From: Clostridium thermopalmarium DSM 5974
GTDB lineage: Bacteria; Bacillota; Clostridia; Clostridiales; Clostridiaceae
DNA length: 64,000 bases
Reading direction: 5' to 3'
NCBI RefSeq assembly: GCF_002995795.1
Contig: NZ_PVXN01000021.1
Location: 62,001-126,000 of the forward strand
Shown one piece after another: positions 34,409 through 45,680 of this stretch (position 1 is its first letter; every line of letters starts with the position of its first letter). The position numbers were made by a program, and so were the translations under genes. Under the pieces are notes generated by a model. That model ran no database searches, had not been told where the DNA came from, and saw only the letters and a program-made list of their open reading frames with translations.

Positions 34409-36466
34409 CTATTCTCCTTTTAATTCATGTACTTTGTTCTCAGAAGGATATTCAATTCTTTGATGATATATTCCTGATAAAGCTTTTAAAAAAGCTGCTC
34501 TTATTTTATCTAAATCCTTTAGTGTTAAATCACAGTTATCCAACTGACTTTCATTAACCCTAGCTTTTATTATATTATTAACCATCTCTTCTATTTTCCC
34601 TTTTGTAGGCTCGCTTATAGATCTTACAGCTGCCTCAACTCCATCAGCTAGCATTAAAATAGCATTTTCCTTACTTGTTGGTATAGGACCTGAATATCTA
34701 AAATCCTCTTCTTTAATTTCCTCAGGCCTTTCGCTGTTGTTTTTAGCAGTTACATAAAAGTATTTCACCAAAGATGTACCATGGTGCTGCTCAATTGCGT
34801 CTCTTATAACTTTTGGAAGCTTATATTCTTTTGCAATTTCAATACCATCCTTTACATGGGAAGTTATTATAAGAGTGCTTAAATTAGGATTTATCTTATC
34901 ATGAGGATTATCACGTCCTACTTGATTTTCCTTGAAAAACATAGGCCTTTTAATCTTCCCTATATCATGATAATAAGCAGCAACTCTGGCAAGTACAGGA
35001 TTTCCACCTACTTGTTCTGCAGCAACCTCTGCTAAATTCGCTACTAGTACACTATGATGATATGTACCCGGAGCTTCTAAAAGCAGCTTTTTTTGGACAG
35101 GATGATTAGGATTTGAGAGTTCTAAAAGTTTAATATTTGTAACTATATCAAAAGTACTCTCAAAAAAAGGCAGAAATCCAACAGTCAGTATAGCTGCCAT
35201 AATACTTCCTATAAAGGAATATCCTGATCTTTTTAGAACTTCTACCACATTGTTGCTTAAAAGAAATCCTACTGTAAAAGTTAAAATGATATTCATAATT
35301 CCTATAAATAAAGACGCATAAAGTATATCATTTCTTTGCTGAAGCCTTTTAAGAGCAACAGCACCTAATATACTATTTAGTATAGCAAGCAATGTTATTT
35401 CAATATTAAATTGAACAACAGCACTTAGTAATATAGAATTAATAATGCTAGATGCTATTGAAATCTTATAATTAATTAAAAGCGTTATGAGCATAGGAAT
35501 ACATGCTAAAGGTATTAAAAATGGTGAAATTATAGATATAGTTCTTCCTAAAAGTATGGATATACATGTAAGTATGTTTAATAGTATTAACTTGCTATAA
35601 TCATTATATATCTCTTTATAATACTTATATATATAAAACCACTGAAGAAACATTACTAGTAGTACTAAAGCAGCTATGTTTAGATATATATACTTGTTAT
35701 CCTCACTATCTAAAAGTCCAAGATCCTTTAATATTATTAAATCTCTATCAGTTACCGGCTCACCTTCTTTTACAATAATTTGACCTTTCTTTATTACAAT
35801 AGGTTGAACAGATTTTTTTGCTTCAGCCTTTAGCTCATTTGTCTTTTCTTCATCATAAAAAAAGTTTGGCTTTACCATCAATATACCTATTCTAATTCCT
35901 AAATCTCTTAAGTTTCTAGATAATTTGGAACTATTAAATTTTACAGCAATTGCATCCTGGGCTTTTTTAATATCCTCTTCATTATCTTCTCTTATATCCA
36001 TGTCTAACACTTTGTTCATTATAACTTTTAAATTTTCTTGCAAAGACTTAAGTTGTTTGTCATCTAGGCTCACCAAAATTTTTATTTCCTCTTCTGATAA
36101 ATTGATTTGTGTATTTTCTCTTATATCTTGAATCTTATGACTTTCATCTAAGGCACTTTCCAATAACTTGTTAGCTCTAAAAAACAAACTATCTATCTGC
36201 TCTAAAGTTTCCTTCTTAATCTCTAAGTTTTTATTATATTGGAGAGGCACAGATTCCTCTTTTTGCTGCTGCTTTTCTTTAGTCTTAAGAGTATCTGTAA
36301 CTTCCTTTGGAGCTTTAATATCAAATTTAGCTATATCGCCTGCTTCTAAATTATATTTTTTTGTAACTAAAGAAGTCATTAGTATTGCTGATATAAAAAT
36401 AAAAGTAAGAATAAAGGTTATTAATTTTTTTAAATCATTGCTTTCTATTCTACTCATGATTTTCAT
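34409..36466 (-). CDS. pgpH: 7TM-HD cyclic-di-AMP phosphodiesterase PgpH
   Basis: Degrades c-di-AMP. At 685 aa it has an N-terminal helix (about 17-36), an extracellular 7TMR-HDED domain with coiled regions (about 40-260), seven transmembrane helices (about 262-450) and a cytosolic HD domain (about 480-660). HD metal residues are seen in GTYHHSVLVANLAE, AAYYHDIGKIKRP, ITSHVKDG and IEQHHGTS. The ATG at 36466 lacks a good ribosome site. A 24-codon frame ends ATGA on it, which may couple translation. B. subtilis has phoH directly upstream; here it is absent. Confidence 0.95.
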   Translation of the reverse strand: MKIMSRIESNDLKKLITFILTFIFISAILMTSLVTKKYNLEAGDIAKFDIKAPKEVTDTLKTKEKQQQKEESVPLQYNKNLEIKKETLEQIDSLFFRANKLLESALDESHKIQDIRENTQINLSEEEIKILVSLDDKQLKSLQENLKVIMNKVLDMDIREDNEEDIKKAQDAIAVKFNSSKLSRNLRDLGIRIGILMVKPNFFYDEEKTNELKAEAKKSVQPIVIKKGQIIVKEGEPVTDRDLIILKDLGLLDSEDNKYIYLNIAALVLLVMFLQWFYIYKYYKEIYNDYSKLILLNILTCISILLGRTISIISPFLIPLACIPMLITLLINYKISIASSIINSILLSAVVQFNIEITLLAILNSILGAVALKRLQQRNDILYASLFIGIMNIILTFTVGFLLSNNVVEVLKRSGYSFIGSIMAAILTVGFLPFFESTFDIVTNIKLLELSNPNHPVQKKLLLEAPGTYHHSVLVANLAEVAAEQVGGNPVLARVAAYYHDIGKIKRPMFFKENQVGRDNPHDKINPNLSTLIITSHVKDGIEIAKEYKLPKVIRDAIEQHHGTSLVKYFYVTAKNNSERPEEIKEEDFRYSGPIPTSKENAILMLADGVEAAVRSISEPTKGKIEEMVNNIIKARVNESQLDNCDLTLKDLDKIRAAFLKALSGIYHQRIEYPSENKVHELKGE

Positions 36467-36537
36467 AATCTATTATAATCACGTCCTTGTTTTTTATAGT
36501 CATACCTTGTCTTCTGCAAATACTTTATAGCACTCAC
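36463..36537 (-). CDS. Possible 24-residue peptide coupled to pgpH
   Basis: A GTG-started frame fills the gap between yqfD and pgpH. Its TGA overlaps the pgpH ATG in the pattern ATGA, and the product would be basic (MSAIKYLQKTRYDYKKQG and on). Its own ribosome site is weak. It could be a leader that couples translation, a remnant of the missing phoH, or chance. It shows no resemblance to phoH that I can recognise. Confidence 0.3.
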   Translation of the reverse strand: MSAIKYLQKTRYDYKKQGRDYNRL

Positions 36538-36542
36538 ATATT

Positions 36543-37718
36543 CTATTTTTTATCTTCTTTCTCATTAATCTCAGGCTCAAATACTTGAGGTTCTGCTATA
36601 TTCTCCTCAACTACTAACATAACTCTTACCTCATATTTATCATTTTCTTTTTTTGCATCTACTATTTTATCTACTATTTTAACAGATTTATCTAACTTTG
36701 CAATTATATTCGAAAAAAGTTCATCAGCTATTTTTTCTTTAACTTCTTCTGTGTTTATTTTTTTCTTCTTTTCTTGTACTTCAAAATATACTTCTTTTTT
36801 TATAAAAGAGTCATCTATAGATATTTTATCATACATTTCAAAGTTATTCTTGGCCTTTTTTAGATAAATTTTTTTTCCAAACAGTTCTATATATACATTT
36901 TTATCTTCTTTTCCAGTTCTATCTCTGCTAACATATTCAATTGGTACTTGTTTTTTTTCTTCATAGAATGTTCTTGCTATAACTTCTGCTGACGCATGGA
37001 CTGGATATGTAGCTTCCTCTTTTCCTTGTTCTCCTTTAACTAATATATCTCCCTTTTTCACAATATCTCCACTTTTTACAATTGCTGTTCCTGCTGAGCT
37101 ATATACCCTTATAATCTCTCCATCTTTCTTAGCAACTATATGGCACGGAGAATTATCCGATATAACATTAGGAGGCTCCTGTCTTTCTGCAATGCTTATG
37201 TTCAATTTTACTCCTTCTATTCTTGCCTTAACCCACATTATATCACTATTATTTTTTATAAGTTTTTCTTCTAAATCATATACATTTATTTTCTTTTTTC
37301 TAAGTGCAGGAGCAATTCCCAAGTCTTTTAACTGATTCCTTATTTCATAAGGTGTAACATTGTTCTCAGTGGTAATATTTATGTTCCATATAAATGTGGA
37401 TAAATAATATATTATTGAGATAAAAATAAGAATACCAAGTGTAAGAGTTTTTCTTCTTCTATTTTTAATTATAAAAAAGGATAGACCCCTTCTCTTAATT
37501 ATTTTTAGTTTAGTATTGGTCCTTTTAGCTATACTATTTATTGTCTCATAGTATCTTAAATTTGCATCAAGTTGCAATGTGGTTATATCTATTCTTCTTA
37601 CATTGCTAATATTAACACCATTTTTCCAAAGTAAATTTATAAACTTTTCTGGTGTCATAGTTTGAACTTCAATTGTTATTATTCCTCTTTTATACTTTTC
37701 AAAATTAAACTTACTCAT
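36543..37718 (-). CDS. yqfD: Sporulation protein YqfD (SpoIV-like)
   Basis: A membrane protein needed for sporulation in Firmicutes; the biochemical role is unknown. At 391 aa it has an N-terminal cytosolic domain, one transmembrane helix (about 93-115, LTLGILIFISIIYYLSTFIW), then an outer region with an FtsQ/POTRA-like part (ENNVTPYEIRNQLKDLGIAPA) and beta-rich segments with KSGDIVKKGDILVKG. Its start overlaps the yqfC stop by 4 nt, so translation is likely coupled. Confidence 0.92.
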   Translation of the reverse strand: MSKFNFEKYKRGIITIEVQTMTPEKFINLLWKNGVNISNVRRIDITTLQLDANLRYYETINSIAKRTNTKLKIIKRRGLSFFIIKNRRRKTLTLGILIFISIIYYLSTFIWNINITTENNVTPYEIRNQLKDLGIAPALRKKKINVYDLEEKLIKNNSDIMWVKARIEGVKLNISIAERQEPPNVISDNSPCHIVAKKDGEIIRVYSSAGTAIVKSGDIVKKGDILVKGEQGKEEATYPVHASAEVIARTFYEEKKQVPIEYVSRDRTGKEDKNVYIELFGKKIYLKKAKNNFEMYDKISIDDSFIKKEVYFEVQEKKKKINTEEVKEKIADELFSNIIAKLDKSVKIVDKIVDAKKENDKYEVRVMLVVEENIAEPQVFEPEINEKEDKK

Positions 37719-38002
37719 ACCCCATTCTCCTCATAACTTATACCTTTAAACTTACCTCCTAAAACTATAGTACTTCCTCCAATAAATAGTATTTCAAGTT
37801 TTTTTCCTTTGATAGAAATAGACCCAGAATTTGAATTCAACTTAATTTCATCTTCTCCAAACATTATTATTCCTTTATGATTTTCAATAGTAATTTCATT
37901 ATTGCCTGTTACCATTATTTGTGGTATATCCAAAATCACATCTCTTGGCAATCCAAGCTTTTGCGCAATAGTTTCTTTAGTCTTATATATCTTCTTTTTC
38001 AA
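37715..38002 (-). CDS. yqfC: Sporulation protein YqfC
   Basis: A 95-aa YabP/YqfC-family protein with the typical IPQIMVTGNNEITIENHKGI and IKLNSNSGSISIKGKKLEI segments of a small beta-rich fold. It is made under the mother-cell sigma factor E in Bacillus; the promoter here was not identified. The start is TTG at 38002, 8 nt after AGGAG. It heads the block yqfC-yqfD-pgpH-ybeY. Confidence 0.9.
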   Translation of the reverse strand: MKKKIYKTKETIAQKLGLPRDVILDIPQIMVTGNNEITIENHKGIIMFGEDEIKLNSNSGSISIKGKKLEILFIGGSTIVLGGKFKGISYEENGV

Positions 38003-38070
38003 TCTGCGCTCTCCTAAAAATTACTTTCATACTAATTTATGAACTTTCTGCTTAATAAATTACTATAAAA

Positions 38071-38099
38071 TAAAAAGATCCAGCTTTAAACTGGATCCT
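38071..38099 (-). terminator. Terminator after yqeY
   Basis: GGATCCAG/CTGGATC stem with a 7-nt loop followed by TTTTTATTTT on the minus strand. Confidence 0.88.
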
Positions 38100-38129
38100 A
38101 ATTTAAGTTTCTTCAAACTTTTATTTCAT

Positions 38130-38573
38130 TTAATTTAGATTTTGTTTTACAATGGCACTCACAAGCTTGCCATCTGCACGACCTTTAATCTTAGCCATTA
38201 CAGCTGACATAACTTTTCCCATATCTTTGGCACTACTTGCCCCTGTTTCATTAATTGTCTGACGAACTATTTCAGCAATTTCATCTTGGGTCAACTGCTT
38301 AGGAAGGTACTCTAATAAAATCTCTATTTCAGAATTAGTCTGATCAACTAAATCTTGTCTATTACCTCTTTCAAATTCAGCAATAGCATCTCTTCTACGT
38401 TTCACTTCCTTCGATAAAATTTCAATAATTTCTTCATCATTCAAAATTCTATTATCAGTTTTTTCAACTTGTAGAACAGCAGCTTTTGCCATACTTAGAG
38501 TACTGGCTTTAAACTTGTTTTTTTCTAACATAGCTTTTTTCCAGTCCTGTTGTAATTTTTCCTTAAGAGACAT
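38130..38573 (-). CDS. yqeY: YqeY-like protein (GatB/YqeY domain)
   Basis: About 147 aa. It is all helical and related to the tail domain of GatB, which binds tRNA; its own role is unclear. Recognisable are MSLKEKLQQDWKKAMLEKNK, LSKEVKRRRDAIAEFE and the C-terminal GASSAKDMGKVM with GRADGKLVSAIVKQ. The ATG at 38573 was chosen since AAGAAGG lies upstream and the family N-terminus begins there. It follows rpsU, as in many Firmicutes, and ends with a strong terminator. Confidence 0.93.
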   Translation of the reverse strand: MSLKEKLQQDWKKAMLEKNKFKASTLSMAKAAVLQVEKTDNRILNDEEIIEILSKEVKRRRDAIAEFERGNRQDLVDQTNSEIEILLEYLPKQLTQDEIAEIVRQTINETGASSAKDMGKVMSAVMAKIKGRADGKLVSAIVKQNLN

Positions 38574-38600
38574 ACTTGAGTTACCTTCTTTCAATAATTC

Positions 38601-38783
38601 TTATCTAACTTTGCTTTTTCTTCTTCTTGCAGCTTCTGATTTTTTCTTTCTTTTTACGCTTGGCTTTTCATAATGTTCTCTCTTTCTTACCTCAGATAGA
38701 ACACCTGCTTTTGCACAAGATCTTTTAAATCTTTTTAGCGCACTTTCTAATGTTTCATTCTCTCTTAATTTAATTTCTGACAA
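38601..38783 (-). CDS. rpsU: 30S ribosomal protein S21
   Basis: A 60-aa, very basic small-subunit protein with the family N-terminus [25 protein letters not shown] and a Lys/Arg-rich tail. GGGAGGGAGGG precedes the ATG. It is the first gene after a strong promoter with a leader of about 70 nt, which could carry feedback control. Confidence 0.97.
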   Translation of the reverse strand: MSEIKLRENETLESALKRFKRSCAKAGVLSEVRKREHYEKPSVKRKKKSEAARRRKSKVR

Positions 38784-38859
38784 CGATTATCCCTCCCTCC
38801 CTAGCAGTAATAAAACCTAAGTAATTTGCAGTTACTGAGGGCAAAATAGCACATTGGTA

Positions 38860-38889
38860 ATTATACAACATTTTTTTACAAGCTGTCAA
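38860..38889 (-). promoter_or_regulatory. Promoter of rpsU-yqeY
   Basis: -35 TTGACA (38884-38889), 18-nt spacer, -10 TATAAT (38860-38865). Both hexamers are perfect. Confidence 0.85.
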
Positions 38890-38919
38890 CTACTTTCATA
38901 GTTAATCTTATTTTCTTTT

Positions 38920-39264
38920 TTAAGCTGGCTGCCAGCTAAGAGGCTTACCTCCTAAAATATGAAAATGAATGTGTGGGACTTCTTGTCCTCCATCTTTTCC
39001 ACAGTTTACCACCAATCTATAACCATTATCACGGATATTAACCTTTTCAGCAACTTTCTTAACCATAAGCATCATATGACTTATTATATCTGAATCTTCT
39101 TCACATAAATCATTTAAACTTTTTATGTGTTTTTTTGGTATTAAAAGGACATGTACTGGTGCTTTTGGGTTTATATCTTCAAAGCCTAAGACTTTATCAT
39201 CTTCATACACTTTTTTGCAAGGTATTTCTCCTTTAATTATTTTGCAAAATATGCATTCTTCCAT
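38920..39264 (-). CDS. HIT-family nucleotide hydrolase (HinT-like)
   Basis: A 114-aa histidine-triad protein. The C-terminal PHIHFHILGG holds the HxHxH nucleotide-hydrolysis motif, and CIFCKIIKGEIPCKKVYEDD with its two zinc Cys is the common N-terminus. It likely hydrolyses adenosine phosphoramidates. The ATG has GGAGG upstream. It is the last gene after mtaB, about 70 nt away. Confidence 0.94.
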   Translation of the reverse strand: MEECIFCKIIKGEIPCKKVYEDDKVLGFEDINPKAPVHVLLIPKKHIKSLNDLCEEDSDIISHMMLMVKKVAEKVNIRDNGYRLVVNCGKDGGQEVPHIHFHILGGKPLSWQPA

Positions 39265-39333
39265 GATATCACCTCCTTGCCTCTATCTTTTATATTCAAC
39301 ACCAATAATAAAATTCCTTCTTTAAAAGCGTCT

Positions 39334-40635
39334 TTATTTGCTTATTATTTCTCCTATAATATAATCTTCTTTTATGCTTTTTAACCTAGTTCTTAAAATT
39401 TTACCTTGTAAAGGTTCTTTTGATTGAGATATAACTTTAATATAGTTAGGAGTATAACCTTCATAACTATTTTCATTATACATTTGTTCATATAGAACTT
39501 CCATATCTCTACCGATAAATTTATCCATAAATTCTTTTTCATTCTTTTTATTCAAGTCTAATAGCATTTTACTTCTTTCTTCTTTAATATTTCCATCAAC
39601 TTGGTTTTCCATTCTTTCAGCTCTCGTTCCGCTTCTTGGACTATACTTAAATATATGCATCTTTGAAAGCTTTATCTCTTTTAAGAAATCATAAGTCTTT
39701 TTAAATTCTTCCTCAGTCTCTCCTGGAAAACCTACTATAATATCCGTTGTTATTGATACATCTTTTACATATTCTCTTAATAAATTAACTATATTTCTAT
39801 AATGTTCTATATTATATTTTCTATTCATTCTTCTTAAAGTTTCATCGCATCCACTTTGAAGTGAAAGATGAAAATGAGGACATAGTTTTTTCAATTTTCC
39901 AATTTCCTTTATTATCTCTTCATTAAAGAATTCTGGCCCTATTGACCCTATTCTTATTCTATTTATCCCTTCAATCTTTTCTATCTCTTGAAGTATTTTT
40001 AATAGATTATAGTCTTCTTCTAAATCAACGCCATAAGAGGATATATCTATGCCTGATAATATTACTTCCTTAAATCCATGCTTTGCTAATTCTCTTACTT
40101 CATAAATAACAGTTTCTGGGTCCTTACTGCATACTGCTCCTCTTGCAAATGGAATCAAACAGTAAGAGCAAAAATTATTACATCCATCTTGAATCTTTAA
40201 AAATGCTCTGGTCTTATCCTGATAATCTTCTATCCTTAAATCTTCAAAAACTTTATTTCTCAAAACATCATTAACTGCAACAATTTGTTTCTTCTCTTCT
40301 TTTGCTCTATTAACCCAATAAACTATTTCTCCTTTGTTTCTTGTACCTAATATTACATCTACATCTCCAAGTTCGCTGACCTTATCAGGAGCAATTTGAG
40401 TATAGCATCCAACAGCTGCAATAATAGCATCCTTATTTTTTCTTTTAGCCCTTGATATCATTTGACGAGATTTTTTATCACTCATATTAGTAACAGTGCA
40501 AGTATTTATTACATAAACATCTGCTACATCTTCAAAAGGAACTACTTCATATCCATTCTTTATAAATTTTTCTGCCATAGCTTCTGATTCGTATTGGTTA
40601 ACTCTACATCCTAATGTAGCAAAAGCAACTTTCAT
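39334..40635 (-). CDS. mtaB: tRNA t6A37 methylthiotransferase (MtaB)
   Basis: Radical-SAM enzyme that converts t6A to ms2t6A at position 37 of tRNAs. At 433 aa, the N-terminal domain binds one Fe-S cluster through Cys in ATLGCRVNQYES, VINTCTVTN and AAVGCYTQ. The radical-SAM cluster is in GCNNFCSYCLIP. LSLQSGCDETLRRMNR and GFPGETEEEF follow, with a C-terminal TRAM-like end. It overlaps the rsmE end by one base. Confidence 0.94.
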   Translation of the reverse strand: MKVAFATLGCRVNQYESEAMAEKFIKNGYEVVPFEDVADVYVINTCTVTNMSDKKSRQMISRAKRKNKDAIIAAVGCYTQIAPDKVSELGDVDVILGTRNKGEIVYWVNRAKEEKKQIVAVNDVLRNKVFEDLRIEDYQDKTRAFLKIQDGCNNFCSYCLIPFARGAVCSKDPETVIYEVRELAKHGFKEVILSGIDISSYGVDLEEDYNLLKILQEIEKIEGINRIRIGSIGPEFFNEEIIKEIGKLKKLCPHFHLSLQSGCDETLRRMNRKYNIEHYRNIVNLLREYVKDVSITTDIIVGFPGETEEEFKKTYDFLKEIKLSKMHIFKYSPRSGTRAERMENQVDGNIKEERSKMLLDLNKKNEKEFMDKFIGRDMEVLYEQMYNENSYEGYTPNYIKVISQSKEPLQGKILRTRLKSIKEDYIIGEIISK

Positions 40636-41390
40636 TAAACTCTTCCTCCTAAATCTCCTAGTTCATACATAAGCAAAGCAAGAGTAGTAAATCCAGCTGT
40701 CTCTGTTCTAAGTATTCTTGGACCTAGAGTGATAATATGTGCTTCCATATCTCTTAAAACGCTTATTTCACTATCTTCAAAACCACCTTCAGGCCCAATT
40801 ACTATTCCTATTCTCTTTACTTCCTTATGTAAGTTTTTAATCATTTGTTTCATTCCATAATCTTCTGCGTTCTCATATGGAACCACTATTAAATCCATTT
40901 GTTTTAGTTCTTCTAATAGTTCTTTAAAGTCTATAAGCTCATTTACCACAGGTATTAATGTTCTTTTACTTTGTTTGCAAGCTTCAAAAGCTATTCTATT
41001 CCATCTCTCTATTTTCTTATTATCCTTCTTTATTTCTCCTTGAGATGAAAGCACCCTTTCTGTTATAACAGGAGTTATCTCCTTAATTCCAAGCTCAGTG
41101 CATTTTTGAACTATTAGATCCATCTTTGTAGCTTTTGGAAATCCTTGATAAAGATATACATCTATGGGACTTTCATTATTAATATCTAATTCCTCCAAAA
41201 GTTTAACTTCTACCTTGGATTTAGTTATATCTTCTAATTGTCCTAAAAACTCTTTCCCATTACAATTGTTTATATTTACCACATCACCTTTTTTAAGTCT
41301 TAAAACTTTATAGATATGCTTAACATCATCACCTTCAATTATAGCCTTATTATCAAATATCATGTCTTCACTTACAAAAAACTTATGCAT
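40635..41390 (-). CDS. rsmE: 16S rRNA (uracil1498-N3)-methyltransferase
   Basis: SPOUT-family enzyme that methylates U1498. The N-terminal PUA-like domain (IEGDDVKHIYKVLRLKKGDVV) is followed by the knotted SAM domain with VIGPEGGFEDSEI and LGPRILRTETA. At about 251 aa it is normal. I chose the ATG at 41390, with AAGGGGCG upstream and a family-like start MHKFFV; 14 extra codons upstream overlap prmA and have no family similarity. Confidence 0.95.
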   Translation of the reverse strand: MHKFFVSEDMIFDNKAIIEGDDVKHIYKVLRLKKGDVVNINNCNGKEFLGQLEDITKSKVEVKLLEELDINNESPIDVYLYQGFPKATKMDLIVQKCTELGIKEITPVITERVLSSQGEIKKDNKKIERWNRIAFEACKQSKRTLIPVVNELIDFKELLEELKQMDLIVVPYENAEDYGMKQMIKNLHKEVKRIGIVIGPEGGFEDSEISVLRDMEAHIITLGPRILRTETAGFTTLALLMYELGDLGGRV

Positions 41391-41404
41391 CTGTAACGCC
41401 CCTT

Positions 41405-42337
41405 TTATGCTTTTGCAACTATACAGCACCATTCTCCATCTACATTTACTTCCTCAATTTTGAACCCACATTTTTCAAGTTTTGCTATTACATCATCTTT
41501 TCTATCTAGTATTATTCCTGAAGATATAAAATAACCTCCATCTACAAGAACAGTTTTAACATCTTCTGTTAACACTTTTATTATATCTGCTAATATATTA
41601 GCAACTACAATATTGGCTTTTCCTTTAACTACATCTATTAAGTTTCCATGAAGTATTTCTATGTTTTCTAAATTATTAAGCTTTGAATTCTTTTTAGCAG
41701 CATCTACAGCTACAGGGTCTAAATCTACACCTACTACTTTTTGTGCTTTTAATTTTGCGGCAGCTATAGCAAGTATTCCTGAACCTGTTCCTATATCAAA
41801 TACGATGGCATCTTTATTTACATACTTTTCTAAAGCTCTAACACATAATCTTGTAGTTTCATGAGTTCCTGTTCCAAAAGCCATACCTGGATCTAATTCT
41901 ACAACTATTTCGCCCTTATTGGCACTATATTCTTCCCAGGTAGGTTTAACTACTATTTTTTCTCCTATCTTTGTAGGCTTATAGTATTTCTTCCAATTAT
42001 TTGCCCAATCTTCTTCATTTACACTTTTAACAGTAACCTTTCCTTCTCCTTTGTCTATGCCGAATTTATCTAAATTCATTACACTTTCTTTTATATATTG
42101 TAAGTCATGTTTAAACTTCTCACTATCTTTATAGTAAGCTTTTATAATGGCTGAATCGTCCAAACTTATAGGATATTCTTCTATCCAATCAAGTCCTGGG
42201 CTTTTAATTTTTTCCTCAACATCCTTAGGATCTAGTATAGAAACTCCTTGAACTCCTGTATTATATAATATCCCTGTTATAGCTTCAACAGCCTCACTAG
42301 TTGTGATAATCTGTACTTCTAACCACTGCTTATACAT
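41405..42337 (-). CDS. prmA: Ribosomal protein L11 methyltransferase
   Basis: Trimethylates Lys and the N-terminus of L11. The N-terminal substrate domain begins [17 protein letters not shown]. The SAM domain shows [44 protein letters not shown] and the NILA motif in [10 protein letters not shown]. The ATG at 42337 is taken over a GTG four codons before; the AAAGGAG site is 11 nt away. It is transcribed after the dnaJ terminator. Confidence 0.95.
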   Translation of the reverse strand: MYKQWLEVQIITTSEAVEAITGILYNTGVQGVSILDPKDVEEKIKSPGLDWIEEYPISLDDSAIIKAYYKDSEKFKHDLQYIKESVMNLDKFGIDKGEGKVTVKSVNEEDWANNWKKYYKPTKIGEKIVVKPTWEEYSANKGEIVVELDPGMAFGTGTHETTRLCVRALEKYVNKDAIVFDIGTGSGILAIAAAKLKAQKVVGVDLDPVAVDAAKKNSKLNNLENIEILHGNLIDVVKGKANIVVANILADIIKVLTEDVKTVLVDGGYFISSGIILDRKDDVIAKLEKCGFKIEEVNVDGEWCCIVAKA

Positions 42338-42418
42338 ATATTTAAACACTCCTTTGTTTTTTATTCTTTCCCGTATATATCACTTAATTATAATGCAAAT
42401 CTAACTAAGTTGTAAACT

Positions 42419-42460
42419 AAAAAACTTGTTTCTCTCCTATTGAGAGAAACAAGTTTTATT
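42419..42460 (-). terminator. Terminator of the hrcA-dnaJ operon
   Basis: AAAACTTGTTTCTCTC/GAGAGAAACAAGTTTT stem with a 5-nt loop and T-run on both sides, overlapping the dnaJ stop codon. Confidence 0.92.
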
Positions 42461-43583
42461 TAAAACTTTTTTTAATTTTATCCACAATAGATTCTTTAGT
42501 TTCTTTACGACTTTCTCCTACCTTTTCTCCGCTAGCCTCCATAAAAGCTATTAAAGCTTCCCTCTGTTTTTCATTTAGATTCTTAGGCACATCTACAATC
42601 ACTTTAACATATTGGTCTCCTCTTCCGCGACCATTAACCTTTGGAACTCCTTTTCCTCTTAATCTAAATACAGTTCCTGGTTGAGTTCCTGGTGGAACAG
42701 TATATTTTACATCTCCATCTATAGTTGGTACTTTAAGTTCTGTACCTAGAGCAGCTTTTGCAAAGCTTATATGCTCTTCTGTATATATATCAAAGCCTTT
42801 CCTATTAAATATCTTATGTGATGCTACTCTTATATTTATATATAAATCTCCATTTGGTCCACCATTTTTACCTGGTTCTCCCTGTCCTCTCAGCGGTAAT
42901 ACATTTCCTGTATCCACACCAGCAGGAATATTTATTTTTATCTTCTTATTCTTTCTTACTGTGCCTTTTCCATGGCAGGTAGAACATGGTGTATCTATAA
43001 CACTTCCACTTCCTCCACATTTATCACATGTACTAGTAGTTACAAAACTTCCTAATGGAGTATTTCTCTGATATCTTACTTGTCCTGTACCTCTGCATTT
43101 ATCACACTGCCTTGGATGAGTTCCTGGTTTTGCACCACTACCGTTACAAGTTTCACACTTTTCATTTCTTGATATAGAAATTTCTTTTTCTATTCCAAAT
43201 ACAGCTTCTTCAAAAGTTAGACTGATAGTATATTCTAGATCAGCACCTCTTTCTGGACCATTTCTTCTTCTCGAAGAAAAACCTCCCCCAAAGAAGCTGT
43301 CAAATATATCTTCAAAACCCATGCCTGAAAAATCAAAGCCGCCCCCACCAAAGCCACCATTAAAGTCAGCTGTGCCAAACTGATCATAATGTGCTCTTTT
43401 TTCAGGGTCAGAAAGAACTTGATATGCTTCGTTTATTTCCTTAAACTTTTCTTCAGCTTCTTTATTTCCTTGATTTCTGTCAGGATGGTATTTCATGGCT
43501 AGCTTTCTATATGCTTTTTTTATCTCATCATCACTAGCACCTTTTGATACTCCAAGCACCTCGTAATAGTCTTTGTTAGCCAT
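42456..43583 (-). CDS. dnaJ: Chaperone protein DnaJ (Hsp40)
   Basis: Stimulates DnaK ATPase and delivers substrates. At 375 aa it is a type I J-protein: J-domain with the HPD motif (KYHPDRN, residues about 31-37), Gly/Phe-rich linker ([15 protein letters not shown]), a zinc domain with four CxxCxGxG repeats ([32 protein letters not shown]), then the substrate-binding domains. GGTGG precedes the ATG. Confidence 0.97.
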   Translation of the reverse strand: MANKDYYEVLGVSKGASDDEIKKAYRKLAMKYHPDRNQGNKEAEEKFKEINEAYQVLSDPEKRAHYDQFGTADFNGGFGGGGFDFSGMGFEDIFDSFFGGGFSSRRRNGPERGADLEYTISLTFEEAVFGIEKEISISRNEKCETCNGSGAKPGTHPRQCDKCRGTGQVRYQRNTPLGSFVTTSTCDKCGGSGSVIDTPCSTCHGKGTVRKNKKIKINIPAGVDTGNVLPLRGQGEPGKNGGPNGDLYINIRVASHKIFNRKGFDIYTEEHISFAKAALGTELKVPTIDGDVKYTVPPGTQPGTVFRLRGKGVPKVNGRGRGDQYVKVIVDVPKNLNEKQREALIAFMEASGEKVGESRKETKESIVDKIKKSFK

Positions 43584-43618
43584 CCCTATTCACCACCTAA
43601 TAATATATTAAACTCAAA

Positions 43619-43648
43619 TTAAGGGAAGGCACTTAGACCATCCCTTAA
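43619..43648 (-). other. Inverted repeat between dnaK and dnaJ
   Basis: TTAAGGGA/TCCCTTAA with a long loop, about 30 nt after the dnaK stop. It has no long U-run, so it may reduce but not stop transcription, or protect the dnaK message. Confidence 0.55.
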
Positions 43649-43676
43649 TCATTTTACTACATCAAGTATACACAAT

Positions 43677-45584
<1,908 letters not shown>

Positions 45585-45615
45585 TCATCTTATAATTCAA
45601 GTTATTCCGCCAAAA

Positions 45616-45654
45616 CATAGACTTGAGCTCTCCACTCAAACTCTGTATTCTATG
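45616..45654 (-). other. Inverted repeat in the grpE-dnaK spacer
   Basis: CATAGA/TCTATG outer and TTTGAG/CTCAA inner pairs form an imperfect hairpin about 95-135 nt upstream of dnaK. It may tune transcription or mRNA stability inside the operon. Confidence 0.45.
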
Positions 45655-45680
45655 ATTAACTTAAGTTATTATCTATATGT

